Origin: Methylophaga sp.
Lineage (GTDB): Bacteria > Pseudomonadota > Gammaproteobacteria > Nitrosococcales > Methylophagaceae
NCBI GenBank assembly: GCA_020831825.1
Contig: JAFIFW010000005.1
Location: 124,001-188,000 of the forward strand
Length of the DNA stretch: 64,000 nt
Direction: 5' to 3'
Shown piece after piece: positions 29,077 through 39,018 of this stretch; position 1 is the stretch's first letter; each line of letters begins with the position of its first letter. A program made the translations under genes and the position numbers. The notes under the pieces are model-generated. The model was not told the origin of the DNA and searched no databases. It was given only the letters and a program-made list of their open reading frames with translations.

Positions 29077-30113
29077 GGCTTGAACCCCTGGATCCAACGC
29101 AATGAAGCTGAGATGTCCGGGATTTCAGCTACCCGGTATTCAGCTTCAAGCTCTGTCAGCAGATCCAGCACCGCATCCCGCTCATCGCCGACAAAATAAC
29201 GTTCCAGCCATTGCTGAGCTGTTTTGATACTGTCGCTAAATACATCCGCCTGACCGCTGAGCAATGCAAAGCGCGCAGTCTGTAACTGAAGCTTCAGGTT
29301 TTGGTACAAAAAGTAGCGCTGCTCTGGCACCAGAACTGCTGACTCGCCATCCTGCTGATGACGAATTACCACTAGTGAGCGAAGTTGTTGCCAAATTTCT
29401 GTTGCCGCATGACGCCAATCACTGGTTTTTTCCATATCGGGGTCAAGTAATTGCACCGGCGTGCTGATGACTTGTGGACCACTGACAACACGCAGTTTTT
29501 CAACTCGACCGATGGCACTTTGCAGTTCTACGGCGATGCCGGCGATATCAACTTCACTCACCGCCGCCATTGCCAATTCTTCTTCGGCAATCAGCTCACG
29601 CAGCGGCAGCAACCGGTAATCCGGGGTTTGTTCAAGAATCTTGTCGACCAGATCAAGTGCAGTCCGCGCTCCGCGAACATCCTGCGACAGCAGCGCTCGC
29701 TGATTAGCCATGTTGAGCAGATATTCCATTTCAGCCAGAGCCCAGCGTAGACGGATGTCGGCGTTGGTCAACGATTGTTGCGCCGCCAGCTCTGTCAGTT
29801 GTTCCTGAACGCTGTCAAGTTGCTTTTGCTGAGTCAGCATTGCCGACTGTTGACTATCCAGTTGATCAGACAGACGGTCTGCACGGTCACTGAGTGTTTC
29901 AATCGCCGGTAGATGGGATTCAATATTGCGTATTTGCTGACCTTGCTGCCACCAAAAAACAAAACTGACCGCATGCAAAAACAGCAGGAGTAACACCACA
30001 ATAATGAAGATCTTCAGTCCTTTATTACCACTGGAACTGATCGAGGTCTCACGGATGATTTCTGCATCCCTGATATCTTCTTGCGTTGATTCAGTCTTGC
30101 TGGCGTTTTCCAT
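29073..30113 (-). CDS. hemX: HemX membrane protein (uroporphyrinogen operon)
   Basis: 346 residues. Residues 32-55 are one transmembrane helix (LKIFIIVVLLLLFLHAVSFVFW), followed by a coiled coil (about 60-115) and an alpha-helical periplasmic domain with RLRWALAEMEYLLNMANQRALL. Often labelled uroporphyrinogen-III C-methyltransferase by homology transfer, but it contains no SAM-binding methylase motifs, so that name is misleading. It overlaps hemD by 23 bases and hemY by four. Confidence 0.9.
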   Translation of the reverse strand: MENASKTESTQEDIRDAEIIRETSISSSGNKGLKIFIIVVLLLLFLHAVSFVFWWQQGQQIRNIESHLPAIETLSDRADRLSDQLDSQQSAMLTQQKQLDSVQEQLTELAAQQSLTNADIRLRWALAEMEYLLNMANQRALLSQDVRGARTALDLVDKILEQTPDYRLLPLRELIAEEELAMAAVSEVDIAGIAVELQSAIGRVEKLRVVSGPQVISTPVQLLDPDMEKTSDWRHAATEIWQQLRSLVVIRHQQDGESAVLVPEQRYFLYQNLKLQLQTARFALLSGQADVFSDSIKTAQQWLERYFVGDERDAVLDLLTELEAEYRVAEIPDISASLRWIQGFKP

Positions 30114-30861
30114 GATTCTGTTCCATTTCTGTCAATCGCTGCATGATGGCATTATCACTGGCATCAGTTGTCACTGTCACCTTTTTAAAGCCTGATGATA
30201 GAGCATGTTGCTGAATTCGATCACTGAGCACAACCAATGGCAGTTCCCTGATGTGACTCAGATAGGGTTTCAGTAAAGCACACAAATTGTCCAGTGAAGC
30301 GACACTGGTTGCGGTCAGATAATCAACTTGCGCGGCTTGCTGACAGGCAGTTTCTGATGGATGCGGTCGCACGCGCTGGTATGCATTGAGATAACTCACC
30401 GAAGCGCCTCGTGACCGAAGCGTTTCTGCCAATAATTCCCGTCCGCCCGGTGCCCGAACAATGACAATCTGTTGACCTTGCAGCGTCTGAAACTGTTCCA
30501 CGGTCAGCAAGCTTTCACTTCCTTTTGACTCCGGCGGCTGCAAATCAACGGCCAGACCGTGTTGCTGCATAGCTTTGACGGTGCCCCCGCCCACTGCAAC
30601 ACATTTAACATTTGCCGGTAAGGGCTGCTGATAGCCCGCAACAAATGCCGCTACTGCATTGGGGCTGACAAAAATCAGCCAATCAACATGCGGCCAATCA
30701 ATCTGAGGCCACTGTGTCGCTGGAATAAACGCGATGGCCAGTGCCGGAAAAATGATGGCTTCACCGCCTTTGTCAGCAACCATTTCAGCCAGTATCTGCG
30801 CCTGACTTTCAGGTCGGGTAACCAACACCTTGCGACCTGTAAACAGATTATCTGTCGCCAT
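30091..30861 (-). CDS. hemD: Uroporphyrinogen-III synthase
   Basis: Closes hydroxymethylbilane to uroporphyrinogen III with inversion of ring D. 256 residues from the start at 30861, which gives the expected N-terminus [15 protein letters not shown]. Two Rossmann-like lobes are visible with [12 protein letters not shown] and the late [13 protein letters not shown] that marks the family. Sequence conservation in HemD is low, so the operon position between hemC and hemX is important support. It overlaps hemC by 14 bases. Confidence 0.92.
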   Translation of the reverse strand: MATDNLFTGRKVLVTRPESQAQILAEMVADKGGEAIIFPALAIAFIPATQWPQIDWPHVDWLIFVSPNAVAAFVAGYQQPLPANVKCVAVGGGTVKAMQQHGLAVDLQPPESKGSESLLTVEQFQTLQGQQIVIVRAPGGRELLAETLRSRGASVSYLNAYQRVRPHPSETACQQAAQVDYLTATSVASLDNLCALLKPYLSHIRELPLVVLSDRIQQHALSSGFKKVTVTTDASDNAIMQRLTEMEQNHGKRQQD

Positions 30862-31777
30862 AAACCTCTGCCAAAATGCTGTCCGCTCCGGCAGCCAGCA
30901 ATTGTTCTCCCAACTGCAAGCCCAGCGCTTCTGCCTCTGTTGCTTTACCGCGTATTTCATCCATCAGCATCTGAGTTCCATCGGGGCGTCCCACCAGACC
31001 CCGCAACCAGAGCTGATCATTTTCAAGCATGGCATAGCCGCCAATCGGCACCTGACAACCACCCTGCAATCGCCGGTTCAATGCGCGCTCGGCACGCACG
31101 GTAATTGAAGTGTGTGGACAATTCAGCGGCGCAATCAGTGCGTTCATTTCCGCATCTTCAACTCGGGTTTCGATGCCTAATGCACCTTGCCCAATCGCTG
31201 GCAAGCTTTGTTCAGGCGTCAGAGCACTGCGAATTCTGTCATGAAAAGCCAGCCGCTCCAGGCCAGCTTTGGCGAGAATAATGGCATCAAACTGGCCCGC
31301 ATCCAGCTTGGCCAGCCGAGTGTTCACATTGCCTCTTAGCGGCAGTATCTGCAAATCAGGCCGGTAGTGTCTGAGCTGGCACTCGCGTCGCAGGCTGGAA
31401 GTGCCCACCCTGGCGCCCTGAGGTAGATCATCTATCGAAGCAAAGTGGTTAGAAACAAAAGCATCATGTGGATCATGGCGCTCACAAATAACCGGCAAAT
31501 GCAGTCCTTCAGGAAACTCAACCGGCACGTCTTTCATTGAGTGCACCGCAATATCTGCCTCATCGTTGAGCATGCTGACTTCCAGCTCTTTGACAAACAA
31601 GCCTTTGCCGCCCACCTTGGCCAGGGGCGTATCCAGAATGATGTCACCCTGGGTTTTGATAAGCACCAACTCGATGTTTAACTCAGGCTGCAGTGCCAGC
31701 AAAGAGTCTCGAATAAATTCAGCCTGCCACAAAGCAAGTGGACTTCGACGGGTCGCAATACGAACGGTTTTTTTCAT
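30848..31777 (-). CDS. hemC: Hydroxymethylbilane synthase (porphobilinogen deaminase)
   Basis: Polymerises four porphobilinogens to hydroxymethylbilane. 309 residues from 31777, whose N-terminus [19 protein letters not shown] is canonical. The dipyrromethane cofactor attaches to Cys241 in [13 protein letters not shown]. The catalytic aspartate region [12 protein letters not shown] and the substrate-binding [14 protein letters not shown] are intact. It is the first gene of hemC-D-X-Y, divergent from argH. Confidence 0.96.
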   Translation of the reverse strand: MKKTVRIATRRSPLALWQAEFIRDSLLALQPELNIELVLIKTQGDIILDTPLAKVGGKGLFVKELEVSMLNDEADIAVHSMKDVPVEFPEGLHLPVICERHDPHDAFVSNHFASIDDLPQGARVGTSSLRRECQLRHYRPDLQILPLRGNVNTRLAKLDAGQFDAIILAKAGLERLAFHDRIRSALTPEQSLPAIGQGALGIETRVEDAEMNALIAPLNCPHTSITVRAERALNRRLQGGCQVPIGGYAMLENDQLWLRGLVGRPDGTQMLMDEIRGKATEAEALGLQLGEQLLAAGADSILAEVYGDR

Positions 31778-31860
31778 GAAAGATGAATCTTTAGTTAGCC
31801 ATGGGTGGGAACAACAGCTTGATTCTAGCATTTTCACTGGGGCTTACCGAACAGTCACGG

Positions 31861-31866
31861 TATAAT
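31861..31866 (+). promoter_or_regulatory. -10 element for argH
   Basis: A perfect TATAAT 40 bases before the argH ATG. No good -35 hexamer stands at 16-19 bases, so promoter strength is uncertain. On the other strand TAGAAT (31827-31822) is a candidate -10 for hemC. Confidence 0.5.
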
Positions 31867-31905
31867 TGCCGGCAATTCCTTCCGCCCGCATTACAGGCCA
31901 ACCAC

Positions 31906-33291
31906 ATGAGCACATCTGATAAAAAACTGTCTTCAGCCCGACTGACACAGCCCACCGACAAGTTTGTTGAAGAATTCACTGCTTCGGTGATGTTTGATCA
32001 ACGCATGTACCGGCAGGATATTCAGGGCTCAATTGCTCACGCCACCATGCTCTCCAAGGTGGGTGTGCTCTCAGAAGAAGAGCGCGAGCAAATCATCAGT
32101 GGTCTGCAACAAATCATGCAGGAAATCGAGCGCGGTGAATTTAAATGGTCGATTGCCCAGGAAGATGTTCACATGAACATCGAAGCGCGGCTGATTCAGT
32201 TAATTGGTGAGGTCGGAAAGAAACTGCATACCGGCCGCTCTCGCAACGATCAGGTGGCCACGGATGTGCGACTTTATCTACGCGACATGATTGTGCCGAT
32301 CCGCAGTGAACTGAGAAGACTGCAACTGGCGCTGCTGGACGTTGCTGAACGCGAGGCGGATACCATCATGCCCGGTTTCACCCACTTGCAAACCGCACAA
32401 CCTGTCACTTTTGGCCACCACATGCTGGCCTGGTTTGAAATGCTGCAACGCGACATCGAACGACTGGACGATTGCAACAAGCGCACCAACAGTCTGCCGC
32501 TGGGTGCTGCGGCACTGGCAGGCACTACGTTTCCGATTGACCGCAGCTATACCGCTGAACTGCTGGGCTTTGAGCGCATTTGTCGCAACTCACTGGATGC
32601 GGTCAGTGATCGGGACTTCGCCATCGAATTCAACAGTTTTGCAGCGCTGTTAATGATGCATCTGTCTCGTTTTTCCGAAGAGCTGGTCATCTGGTCTTCG
32701 GCACAGTTTGACTTTGTTGATCTGGGCGATGCTTTCTGTACCGGCTCATCGATCATGCCGCAAAAGAAAAACCCCGATGTTCCCGAGCTGGTGCGAGGTA
32801 AAACCAGCCGCGTCTATGGCAACTTGTTTAATCTGCTGACCCTGATGAAAAACCAGCCTCTGGCCTACAACAAGGATAATCAGGAAGACAAAGAGCCATT
32901 GTTCGATACCATCGACACCTTGCTGGGTTCACTGCGTGTCTATGCCGACATGATGGGCGTTATCAAGGTCAAGAAAAACAATATGCGCCAAGCCGCACTG
33001 AAAGGCTATGCCACCGCCACCGATCTGGCTGACTATCTGGTTCGCAAGGGCCTGCCATTTCGTGATGCCCATGAAGTGGTCGGGCTGTCGGTCGCTTATG
33101 GTATTCGTCAGAACAAGGATCTGTCAGAACTCAGCCTGGAAGAATTACGTCAGTTTTCGGATCAGATTAACGAAGACGTCTTTGCCGTGTTAACACTGGA
33201 AGGATCCGTCGCCGCCCGCAACCATTTGGGTGGCACAGCACCGGCACAGGTTCGTGAGGCGATAAGTTTCGCCCGCCAGCAACTTGGCTAA
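31906..33291 (+). CDS. argH: Argininosuccinate lyase
   Basis: Last step of arginine synthesis, splitting argininosuccinate into arginine and fumarate. 461 residues from the ATG at 31906; the earlier ATG at 31801 is upstream of the likely promoter. The superfamily signature [12 protein letters not shown] is present (catalytic Ser loop), with [19 protein letters not shown] and [16 protein letters not shown] (His base) earlier. It is divergent from hemC, an arrangement common in pseudomonads. Confidence 0.97.
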   Translation: MSTSDKKLSSARLTQPTDKFVEEFTASVMFDQRMYRQDIQGSIAHATMLSKVGVLSEEEREQIISGLQQIMQEIERGEFKWSIAQEDVHMNIEARLIQLIGEVGKKLHTGRSRNDQVATDVRLYLRDMIVPIRSELRRLQLALLDVAEREADTIMPGFTHLQTAQPVTFGHHMLAWFEMLQRDIERLDDCNKRTNSLPLGAAALAGTTFPIDRSYTAELLGFERICRNSLDAVSDRDFAIEFNSFAALLMMHLSRFSEELVIWSSAQFDFVDLGDAFCTGSSIMPQKKNPDVPELVRGKTSRVYGNLFNLLTLMKNQPLAYNKDNQEDKEPLFDTIDTLLGSLRVYADMMGVIKVKKNNMRQAALKGYATATDLADYLVRKGLPFRDAHEVVGLSVAYGIRQNKDLSELSLEELRQFSDQINEDVFAVLTLEGSVAARNHLGGTAPAQVREAISFARQQLG

Positions 33292-33358
33292 GCTCCCTGC
33301 CCATTCGGTTAGCTGACCAGCCATTAATTCAAGCAAGATGCACCAAAGCTAAACGGCA

Positions 33359-33375
33359 AGCACTGCACTGGTGCA
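33359..33375 (+). promoter_or_regulatory. NtrC-like binding site
   Basis: AGCACTGCACTGGTGCA fits the NtrC enhancer consensus (TGCACYANNNTGGTGCA) in 12 of 14 defined positions and contains the invariant GCAC-N7-GTGC. It lies about 100 bases upstream of the sigma-54 promoter, the expected range for an enhancer. A second half site TGCACCA is at 33339-33345. Confidence 0.65.
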
Positions 33376-33377
33376 AA

Positions 33378-33402
33378 ATGGACGCCCTCGCCGGGCGTCC
33401 AT
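33378..33402. terminator. Strong hairpin between argH and the urea operon
   Basis: ATGGACGCCC (33378-33387) and GGGCGTCCAT (33393-33402) form a perfect 10-bp stem with a TCGCC loop. No T run follows on the plus strand, and four Ts follow on the minus strand. It could end argH transcription inefficiently or block read-through into the operon. Confidence 0.4.
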
Positions 33403-33472
33403 GCTTCACACACAAAACACTAACCCACTGGTTTTAAAAGCTTAAAAATAGCCATTTTGTTTACAGGCTTTA

Positions 33473-33487
33473 TGGCATGCGCCTTGC
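33473..33487 (+). promoter_or_regulatory. Sigma-54 promoter of the urea operon
   Basis: TGGCAT-GCGCC-TTGC fits the sigma-54 consensus TGGCAC-N5-TTGC with one mismatch and exact GG/GC spacing. Transcription would start near 33499, 34 bases before the atzF ATG. With the NtrC-like site upstream this predicts induction under nitrogen limitation. Confidence 0.75.
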
Positions 33488-33532
33488 TTTACACCATCTT
33501 GAATACAAGAATGTGTACCAAGGACACCTGTC

Positions 33533-35356
33533 ATGCAAAAGCTTCTCGGACTGACCATCGATGAATGGCTCAATACCTATCAGCAAGGCACCTTATCGCC
33601 AAAGCAGGCGCTCAACGAACTATTGTCTTGCTGCTCACCGGACGACCCCGCCTGGATCTCGCTGGTCGACTCCCAACAACTCAATGCCCAGCTTGATGCT
33701 TTGGCAATTCGTTTCAAAGAGTCTGGTGAAGATTTCGCTCAATTCCCTCTATATGGGGTGCCCTTTGCCATCAAGGACAACATTGATGTCGTTGGCATGC
33801 CGACAACCGCGGCCTGCCCGGAATTCAGTTATCTGCCTGAACAAGATGCAAGCGTAGTCAAACTGCTCAGACAAGCAGGTGCCATAGTGATGGGCAAAAC
33901 CAACCTGGATCAATTTGCCACAGGCTTAGTCGGCACACGCTCCCCTTATGGCGTCGTACCCAACAGCTTTCATGCTGATTACATCTCGGGGGGGTCCAGC
34001 TCCGGTTCGGCCTCAGTGGTCGCACGAGGTCTGGTTGCATTTGCGCTGGGCACCGACACTGCGGGTAGCGGTCGCGTCCCGGCAGGCTTTAATAACATAG
34101 TTGGCCTCAAACCCAGTCGAGGCGCGTTGAGCACTTCCGGTTTGGTACCCGCCTGCCGCACGCTGGATTGCATTTCAGTATTTGCCCTTAATGTTGAAGA
34201 TGCACAGCAGGTATTTGATCTGTGTTTACAGCATGACGGCAATGATCCCTTTTCCAGAGAGTTCGATAGCCAGGCGCCACGCACACTGCCCAAACAACCC
34301 GTTTTCGGTATTCCAGAAGCCATTAACTGGTATGGCGATAGCGAGGCAGAACAAGCCTTTGAAAACAACTTGCGACAACTCACCGCAATGGGTGTGCAGA
34401 TCAAAAAGCTGGATTTTCAACCACTGCATGAACTGGCCGCACTGCTCTATGAGGGACCCTGGGTCGCAGAGCGACGTGCGGCATTGAGTCAAATCTATCA
34501 AACCTGCCCTGATGCCATTCACCCGGTTGTTCGACAAATTATTGAGCAGGCAGACAATTTTTCCGCGGTTGATTACTTCAATGCCAGCTATCGCAAGCAA
34601 TCATTACTTCGCGAAGCACAACATTTAATGAGGATGGTGGATGTCTTATGTGTGCCCACCACCCCCACCATCTATCGTATCGAAGAGGTGCAACAATCAC
34701 CGCTGATGCTCAACAGTCATTTGGGCAGTTATACCAACTTCGTCAATTTTGCTGATTGGTCTGCACTGGCGCTGCCCGGAGGCATGCGAAATGACGGACT
34801 GCCCGCCGGATTTACATTAATTGGACCGACCTGGTATGACTTTGCATTGGCTGAGTTCGGTCTGCGTTGGCAAACGTTTCAACCGTGGTCACGTGGCGCA
34901 CTTGCTACATCACTGCCTGCTACACCAGCAGCAACAGCTCCCTGCCCCACAGACTGGATACGCTTTGCGGTAGTGGGTGCTCACCTCGAAGGCATGCCGC
35001 TCAATTACCAACTCACCGAGCGGAAAGCTCGCTTTGTCGAACATCGCCAAAGTGCTGCTGATTATCAACTCTACGTCCTGGCCGACAGCGTGCCGGCCAA
35101 ACCCGGCATGGTTCGAGTCAAGCAAGACAGTGGTACAGCCATCGCACTGGAAATCTGGGAAATGCCGATCAGCGAATTCGGCAGCTTTGTCAGTTTGATT
35201 CCATCGCCTCTGGGCATCGGCACCCTGCGCCTTGATGACGGCAGCGAAATTAAAGGCTTTATTTGTGAAGGCTTTGCTATGGGCGCTGCAACGGATATCA
35301 GCCATTTCGGTGGCTGGCGAAATTATTTAACCAACGCTGGTTCAAATCCATCGTAA
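33533..35356 (+). CDS. atzF: Allophanate hydrolase
   Basis: Cleaves allophanate to ammonia and CO2, the second half of the urea amidolyase pathway. 607 residues. The amidase-signature domain (about 1-440) has Lys81 in FAIKDNID, the cis-Ser in the GGSSSGSA loop (153-160) and nucleophile Ser179 in GTDTAGSGRVPA. The remaining C-terminal domain (about 460-600, starting near WIRFAVVGAHLEGMPLNYQL) is the small domain specific to allophanate hydrolases rather than other amidases. AAGGA precedes the ATG. Urea carboxylase begins 12 bases later. It lies behind the sigma-54 promoter. Confidence 0.95.
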   Translation: MQKLLGLTIDEWLNTYQQGTLSPKQALNELLSCCSPDDPAWISLVDSQQLNAQLDALAIRFKESGEDFAQFPLYGVPFAIKDNIDVVGMPTTAACPEFSYLPEQDASVVKLLRQAGAIVMGKTNLDQFATGLVGTRSPYGVVPNSFHADYISGGSSSGSASVVARGLVAFALGTDTAGSGRVPAGFNNIVGLKPSRGALSTSGLVPACRTLDCISVFALNVEDAQQVFDLCLQHDGNDPFSREFDSQAPRTLPKQPVFGIPEAINWYGDSEAEQAFENNLRQLTAMGVQIKKLDFQPLHELAALLYEGPWVAERRAALSQIYQTCPDAIHPVVRQIIEQADNFSAVDYFNASYRKQSLLREAQHLMRMVDVLCVPTTPTIYRIEEVQQSPLMLNSHLGSYTNFVNFADWSALALPGGMRNDGLPAGFTLIGPTWYDFALAEFGLRWQTFQPWSRGALATSLPATPAATAPCPTDWIRFAVVGAHLEGMPLNYQLTERKARFVEHRQSAADYQLYVLADSVPAKPGMVRVKQDSGTAIALEIWEMPISEFGSFVSLIPSPLGIGTLRLDDGSEIKGFICEGFAMGAATDISHFGGWRNYLTNAGSNPS

Positions 35357-35368
35357 GGGAACAGCACC

Positions 35369-38300
35369 ATGTTTAAGAAAATCCTCATTGCCAACCGTGG
35401 TGAAATAGCCATCCGCATCATCCGCACGCTGGAAAAAATGGGCATCAGCAGTGTGGCGGTCTACTCAGATGCCGATCGCAACAGTCCCCATGTCAGTCTG
35501 GCTGACGAAGCCTTTCATATCGGCGAAAGCGAACCCTCCAAAAGCTATTTGCGAGGCGACAAAATTCTGCAAATTGCCCAAGAAACCGGTGCCGAAGCGG
35601 TAATTCCGGGTTATGGCTTTTTGTCAGAAAATGCTGAATTTGCCGAGGCCTGCGCCAAGGCCGGTGTGGTATTTATCGGCCCGACACCTGAGCAGATTCG
35701 TGACTTTGGACTGAAACACACCTCCAGAGAACTTGCCGCCAAAGCAGATGTGCCACTGACTCCAGGCACTGGCTTACTGCAAAGTCTTGATGAAGCCATT
35801 ATCGCTGGCAGAGACATCGGTTATCCGCTGATGCTGAAAAGTACTGCTGGCGGTGGTGGCATTGGCATGACCCGCTGCGCGGATGAGCAACAACTTATCA
35901 ATGCCTTTGAATCCGTACAGCGCCAGGCAGACAGTTTCTTTGGCAATAGCGGAATTTTTCTGGAGCGCTTTGTCGATCATGCTCGTCACATCGAAGTGCA
36001 AATCTTTGGTGACGGCCAAGGCAACGTCATCGCCCTGGGTGAACGAGACTGCTCCTTGCAGCGTCGAAATCAAAAAGTGGTTGAAGAAACACCGGCGCCC
36101 GGCATCAGTGAATCCATGCGTCAGGCGCTATTTGATGCTGCGGTAAAACTGGGCAAGAGTGTCAATTACCAATCGGCTGGCACATTGGAGTTTATTTACG
36201 ATGTCCCCCGCGAGAACTTCTATTTTCTGGAAGTGAACACTCGCTTACAGGTCGAGCATCCCATTACAGAAATGACCACCGGACTGGATCTGGTGGAGTG
36301 GATGGTCAAAATCGCCGCCGGCGAATCACCTGATTTCAGTACGGTGAATATTCAGCCCAAAGGGGCCGCGATTGAGGTTCGCATCTATGCTGAAGATGCC
36401 TCCAAAAACTTTCAGCCCTCACCGGGAACGCTTACCGAAGTATCGTTTCCTGAGGATATACGACTCGATGGCTGGATCCAGAGCGGTAGTGAAGTGTCCG
36501 CTTTTTATGACCCCATGTTGGCCAAGCTGATTGTCTATGCCGAGAACCGTGAGCAGGCAATTGCCAAAATGCAGCAGGCACTGGCTGATACTCGACTGAG
36601 CGGTATCGCCACCAACCTTGATTACCTCAGACAAGTGGTCGGTGATGAAATATTTACCTCCGGCAAGGTATCCACCCAGGCACTGAACAGCTTTGTCTAT
36701 GAACCCTTTGCGCTGGAAGTTATCAATCCCGGTACTTACACCACCGTACAGGACTATCCGGGGCGAATTGGCTTTTGGGATATTGGTGTACCACCGTCCG
36801 GCCCGATGGACGATCATGCCTTTCGAATTGCCAACCGAATTGTCGGCAATCCGGAGTCTGCCGCCGGTCTTGAATGCACGATTATCGGTCCAACATTGAA
36901 GTTTCATCAGGATGCCGTGATTGCACTCAGCGGTGCTCCAAGTCCGGCCACCCTGGATGGTGAAGCCGTGCCTTTCTGGAAAGCCATCACGGTCAGCGCC
37001 GGTCAGCAATTGTCACTGGGCACCGCCAGCCAGGGTTGCCGAATTTATCTGGCCATTCGTGGTGGTCTGGATGTGCCCGATTATCTGGGGAGTCGCTCGA
37101 CTTTTGCACTTGGTCAATTTGGTGGACATGGTGGACGTCCACTCAGGACTGGCGACATGTTACCACTGGGACGCCCCGAATTCAGTCACAACACCGAACA
37201 CCCCGTGAGTGCTCCGGCAGATTGTCCAGCGAGCCTTATTCCCGACTATGTCTATCGCAATGAAACAGGGCCTGTGACTTGGGAAATTGCTGTTTTATAC
37301 GGGCCTCATGGTGCGCCTGACTTTTTCACTCAGGATGCCATTGAGATGTTTTTCAGCACCGACTGGGAGGTACACTACAACTCGAACCGGCTGGGGATTC
37401 GCCTGAATGGGCCCAAACCCACCTGGGCCAGAAGTGATGGTGGCGAAGCCGGCTTACACCCCTCCAATATTCATGACTGTGAATATGCCATCGGCAGCAT
37501 TAACTTTACCGGCGATATGCCGGTCATTCTGACTCATGATGGTCCGAGCCTTGGTGGTTTTGTCTGTCCGGTCACCATTATCAAGGCTGAGCTGTGGAAA
37601 GTCGGCCAGCTTAAACCGGGTGACCGCATTCGCTTTAGGGCAGTCGATTTCCAGCAAGCGCTGAACCTGCAGATCAGTAAAGATAGCGCCATCGCTAATC
37701 TGCATGACAGTCCCCTCCCGGCCTTGGAATTTATTCCGGCCAACGAGATGGATCAACATCGCCCGATTCTGGCAGAAATCGCCGCCCATGGCGTCCGTCC
37801 ACAAGTGACTTATCGTCAGGCAGGCGATAACTACATCTTGCTTGAATATGGCCCGGTGGTGCTGGATTTACGCTTCCGTCTACGAATTCATGCCCTTATG
37901 GAACACCTCAAAGCTCAGCCGATTGAAGGCATTGAAGAACTGTCACCCGGTGTGCGCTCGCTGCAGATACGCTACGACAGTCGTCAATTACATCAGCAGG
38001 ATTTGATTGAAGCACTGCTCGACATCGAACACGCACTGGCTGATCCCGAGCAAATGCAAGTCGCTTCTCGGGTGATTTATTTGCCGATGGCCTTCGAAGA
38101 CTCTGCCACGCTGGATGCCGTTTCCCGGTACCGACAGTCGGTCAAGGACAAAGCGCCCTGGCTGCCAAATAATGTCGACTTCATTAAACGCATTAACGGC
38201 CTTGAACATCGGGAACGTGTCAGAGACATTATTTTTGAAGCCAGCTATATGGTGCTGGGACTGGGTGACGTCTACCTGGGAGCACCTTGCGCGGTGCCCA

Positions 38301-39007
38301 TTGATCCACGGCATAGATTACTCACCTCGAAATACAATCCGGCCCGAACCTACACCGCTGAAGGTACCGTTGGCATCGGCGGTGTTTATATGTGCATCTA
38401 TGGCATGGACTCACCCGGAGGATATCAGCTGGTAGGCCGAACATTGCCGATCTGGAACAAGTTTCTGGAAAATAGCCAGTTTGTTAACGGTGAGCCATGG
38501 CTGTTGCGCTTTTTTGATCAGGTACGTTTTTATCCGGTGCCTGAACAGGAGTTAGTCCAGCTACGCGAAGATTTTCGCCATGGACGTCTGAAAGTCCATA
38601 TCGAAGAGACGACCTTCAGTTGGCAGGAGCATGCACAGTTTCTTGAACACAATGCTGACAGCATCAGCGAGTTCAAGGCACGCCAACAACACGCCTTTGA
38701 AGCTGAAGTCGCCCTGTGGAGTGAGGCCGATACCTCAGGACAGGAAGATAATCCGATCAGCCGCTCAACTTTAACAACTGAACATGATGGCCATGTGGTG
38801 GAAGCCCATATCAGTGGCAACGTCTGGAAACTGTTGGTCAATGAGGGCGATGTCATCAACGAAGGCGATGATTTGCTGATTGTTGAAGCGATGAAGATGG
38901 AGTTTTGCATCACCGCTCCGGTGTCCGGTATTATCCAAACGACGCTGTGTTTGCCGGGTAAGACGGTCAATCCCGGTGAAGCCCTGATGGTTATCAATCC
39001 CCACTAA
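35369..39007 (+). CDS. uca: Urea carboxylase (biotin-dependent)
   Basis: ATP-dependent carboxylation of urea to allophanate. 1212 residues in one chain: a biotin carboxylase domain (about 1-450, FKKILIANRGEIAIRI, glycine loop STAGGGGIGM, FLEVNTRLQVEHPITE), carboxyltransferase halves resembling KipA and KipI (about 470-1060, with PPSGPMDDHAFRIANRIVGN and GDMPVILTHDGPSLGGFVCP), and a C-terminal biotinyl domain with biotinylated Lys1176 in VEAMKMEF. Several enzymes named urea carboxylase are in fact guanidine carboxylases. Those usually lie beside the two carboxyguanidine deiminase subunits, which are absent here, favouring urea as substrate. Confidence 0.93.
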   Translation: MFKKILIANRGEIAIRIIRTLEKMGISSVAVYSDADRNSPHVSLADEAFHIGESEPSKSYLRGDKILQIAQETGAEAVIPGYGFLSENAEFAEACAKAGVVFIGPTPEQIRDFGLKHTSRELAAKADVPLTPGTGLLQSLDEAIIAGRDIGYPLMLKSTAGGGGIGMTRCADEQQLINAFESVQRQADSFFGNSGIFLERFVDHARHIEVQIFGDGQGNVIALGERDCSLQRRNQKVVEETPAPGISESMRQALFDAAVKLGKSVNYQSAGTLEFIYDVPRENFYFLEVNTRLQVEHPITEMTTGLDLVEWMVKIAAGESPDFSTVNIQPKGAAIEVRIYAEDASKNFQPSPGTLTEVSFPEDIRLDGWIQSGSEVSAFYDPMLAKLIVYAENREQAIAKMQQALADTRLSGIATNLDYLRQVVGDEIFTSGKVSTQALNSFVYEPFALEVINPGTYTTVQDYPGRIGFWDIGVPPSGPMDDHAFRIANRIVGNPESAAGLECTIIGPTLKFHQDAVIALSGAPSPATLDGEAVPFWKAITVSAGQQLSLGTASQGCRIYLAIRGGLDVPDYLGSRSTFALGQFGGHGGRPLRTGDMLPLGRPEFSHNTEHPVSAPADCPASLIPDYVYRNETGPVTWEIAVLYGPHGAPDFFTQDAIEMFFSTDWEVHYNSNRLGIRLNGPKPTWARSDGGEAGLHPSNIHDCEYAIGSINFTGDMPVILTHDGPSLGGFVCPVTIIKAELWKVGQLKPGDRIRFRAVDFQQALNLQISKDSAIANLHDSPLPALEFIPANEMDQHRPILAEIAAHGVRPQVTYRQAGDNYILLEYGPVVLDLRFRLRIHALMEHLKAQPIEGIEELSPGVRSLQIRYDSRQLHQQDLIEALLDIEHALADPEQMQVASRVIYLPMAFEDSATLDAVSRYRQSVKDKAPWLPNNVDFIKRINGLEHRERVRDIIFEASYMVLGLGDVYLGAPCAVPIDPRHRLLTSKYNPARTYTAEGTVGIGGVYMCIYGMDSPGGYQLVGRTLPIWNKFLENSQFVNGEPWLLRFFDQVRFYPVPEQELVQLREDFRHGRLKVHIEETTFSWQEHAQFLEHNADSISEFKARQQHAFEAEVALWSEADTSGQEDNPISRSTLTTEHDGHVVEAHISGNVWKLLVNEGDVINEGDDLLIVEAMKMEFCITAPVSGIIQTTLCLPGKTVNPGEALMVINPH

Positions 39008-39018
39008 GGACACTCAAC

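Noticed and set aside
29073-30113. Methyltransferase function for HemX
   Set aside because: No SAM-binding motifs; the label seen in databases comes from homology to fused proteins.
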